Of a stretch of 6,250 bases of DNA, positions 5,828 through 6,250 are shown piece by piece; within the stretch, counting starts at the first letter, position 1, and every line of letters begins with the position of its first letter. The translations under genes and the position numbers were made by a program. The notes under the pieces were generated by a model. It ran no database searches. It had not been told where the DNA came from and saw nothing but the letters and a program-made list of their open reading frames with translations. Origin of the DNA: Pseudomonadota bacterium. Its GTDB lineage: Bacteria > Pseudomonadota > Gammaproteobacteria > Xanthomonadales > Xanthomonadaceae. Location: assembly GCA_023423605.1 (NCBI GenBank), contig JAFAFF010000312.1:1-6250 (forward strand), in the 5' to 3' direction.

Positions 5828-6250
5828 GCCAGGCCATCGTCGCCATCGTCGTCACGTACCAGAGCGGCAGCACCATCGAACGCTGCCTGCAGCGCCTGCG
5901 TGACGCTCGCGATATCGCCGAGATACGGGTGGTCGACAACGGTTCGCTGGACGACACCATGGAGATCGTGCAGCGCCATGCCAGCCATGATGGTCGCGTG
6001 CGCTTCATCGCCAACCCTGACAATCCCGGCTTCGCTGCGGCCAACAACCAGGGCGCTGCTGATTCGCAGAGTCCGTGGCTGGCCTTCATCAATCCCGATG
6101 TGCTGGTGCAGAGCGATACGCTGGCCGCGTTGCGCGAACGTGCGCAGGCGCTGGGCGATTGCCTGCTTGGTGTGGAACAGGTGGACGAACATGGCCGGCC
6201 GGATGAAGCGGTACGCCGCCGCGACCCGGATTTCCTGGCCATGCTGCGTT
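5824..6250 (+). CDS. Family 2 glycosyltransferase (rhamnosyltransferase-like), 3' end outside window
   Basis: A GT-A fold, inverting-type glycosyltransferase that should move a sugar from a nucleotide-sugar donor to a growing surface glycan on the cytoplasmic side. The first 142 codons are present and no stop occurs before the window ends. The start is TTG 5824, supported by AGGAG 8 nt upstream and a TTGA overlap with the previous stop. Canonical motifs are the first strand IVAIVVTYQSG (5-15), VVDNGS.D (36-43, nucleotide binding), NPGFAAANNQGA (67-78), and INPDV (89-93), the DXD-equivalent metal/donor site. A later DEHGRPDEAVRRRDP stretch (121-135) resembles the acceptor-side G...RR motif of rhamnosyl/wbbL-like enzymes. 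No membrane segment is seen in the visible part. The donor sugar and product cannot be read from sequence, and rhamnose is only a resemblance. Unlike its upstream neighbour, all visible catalytic motifs are intact. Confidence 0.92.
   Translation, partial: MSQAIVAIVVTYQSGSTIERCLQRLRDARDIAEIRVVDNGSLDDTMEIVQRHASHDGRVRFIANPDNPGFAAANNQGAADSQSPWLAFINPDVLVQSDTLAALRERAQALGDCLLGVEQVDEHGRPDEAVRRRDPDFLAMLR

Noticed and set aside
5514..6242. Minus-strand open frames (242 and 147 codons) opposite the two glycosyltransferase genes.
   Set aside because: The plus strand encodes clear GT2 motifs (VVDNGS, NPGFAAANN, INPDV) across this stretch, and the minus-strand translations show no domain.

Overview
This window is the 3' end of a type II secretion system (T2SS) operon followed by the start of a glycosyltransferase gene group. 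All genes are on the + strand. The DNA is strongly GC-rich. The gene order K-L-M-N-D, with the secretin gene last and an XpsN-type protein in place of a separate gspC, is the Xps arrangement of the Xanthomonadaceae. Stenotrophomonas or a close relative such as Xanthomonas or Pseudoxanthomonas is the best guess. The genus is inferred from remembered gene order and protein style, not from a database search.

Positions 1-4867 hold the end of xpsK, then xpsL, xpsM, xpsN and xpsD. They are tightly packed: K/L overlap by an ATGA (4 nt), L/M by 26 nt, M/N by 11 nt, and N/D are 9 nt apart. Strong AAGGAGG ribosome binding sites lie inside the tails of xpsL and xpsM, just before the next start codon. 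The products build the inner-membrane platform (XpsL, XpsM), the periplasmic connector to the secretin (XpsN), and the outer-membrane secretin channel (XpsD). XpsD carries its own lipobox and lacks the usual C-terminal pilotin-binding region, so it looks like a self-piloting liposecretin.

Positions 4868-4969 are a 102-nt gap with two GC-rich hairpins and a G-quadruplex-type motif that covers the next start codon. No convincing promoter and no U-tract terminator were seen.

Positions 4970-6250 hold two glycosyltransferase-type genes joined by a TTGA stop/start overlap. The first (285 aa) is a GT-A/GT2-like protein in which several usual catalytic positions are changed. The second is a canonical family 2 glycosyltransferase, resembling rhamnosyltransferases, that begins at TTG and runs off the window. 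They probably belong to a surface-polysaccharide or glycan cluster. Whether they have anything to do with secretion is unknown.

I see no RNA genes, insertion sequences, CRISPR arrays or signs of recent transfer, and no convincing wholly new system. The points most worth checking are the degenerate glycosyltransferase paired with an intact one, the structured start region in front of it, and the lineage-specific features of XpsD and XpsN.
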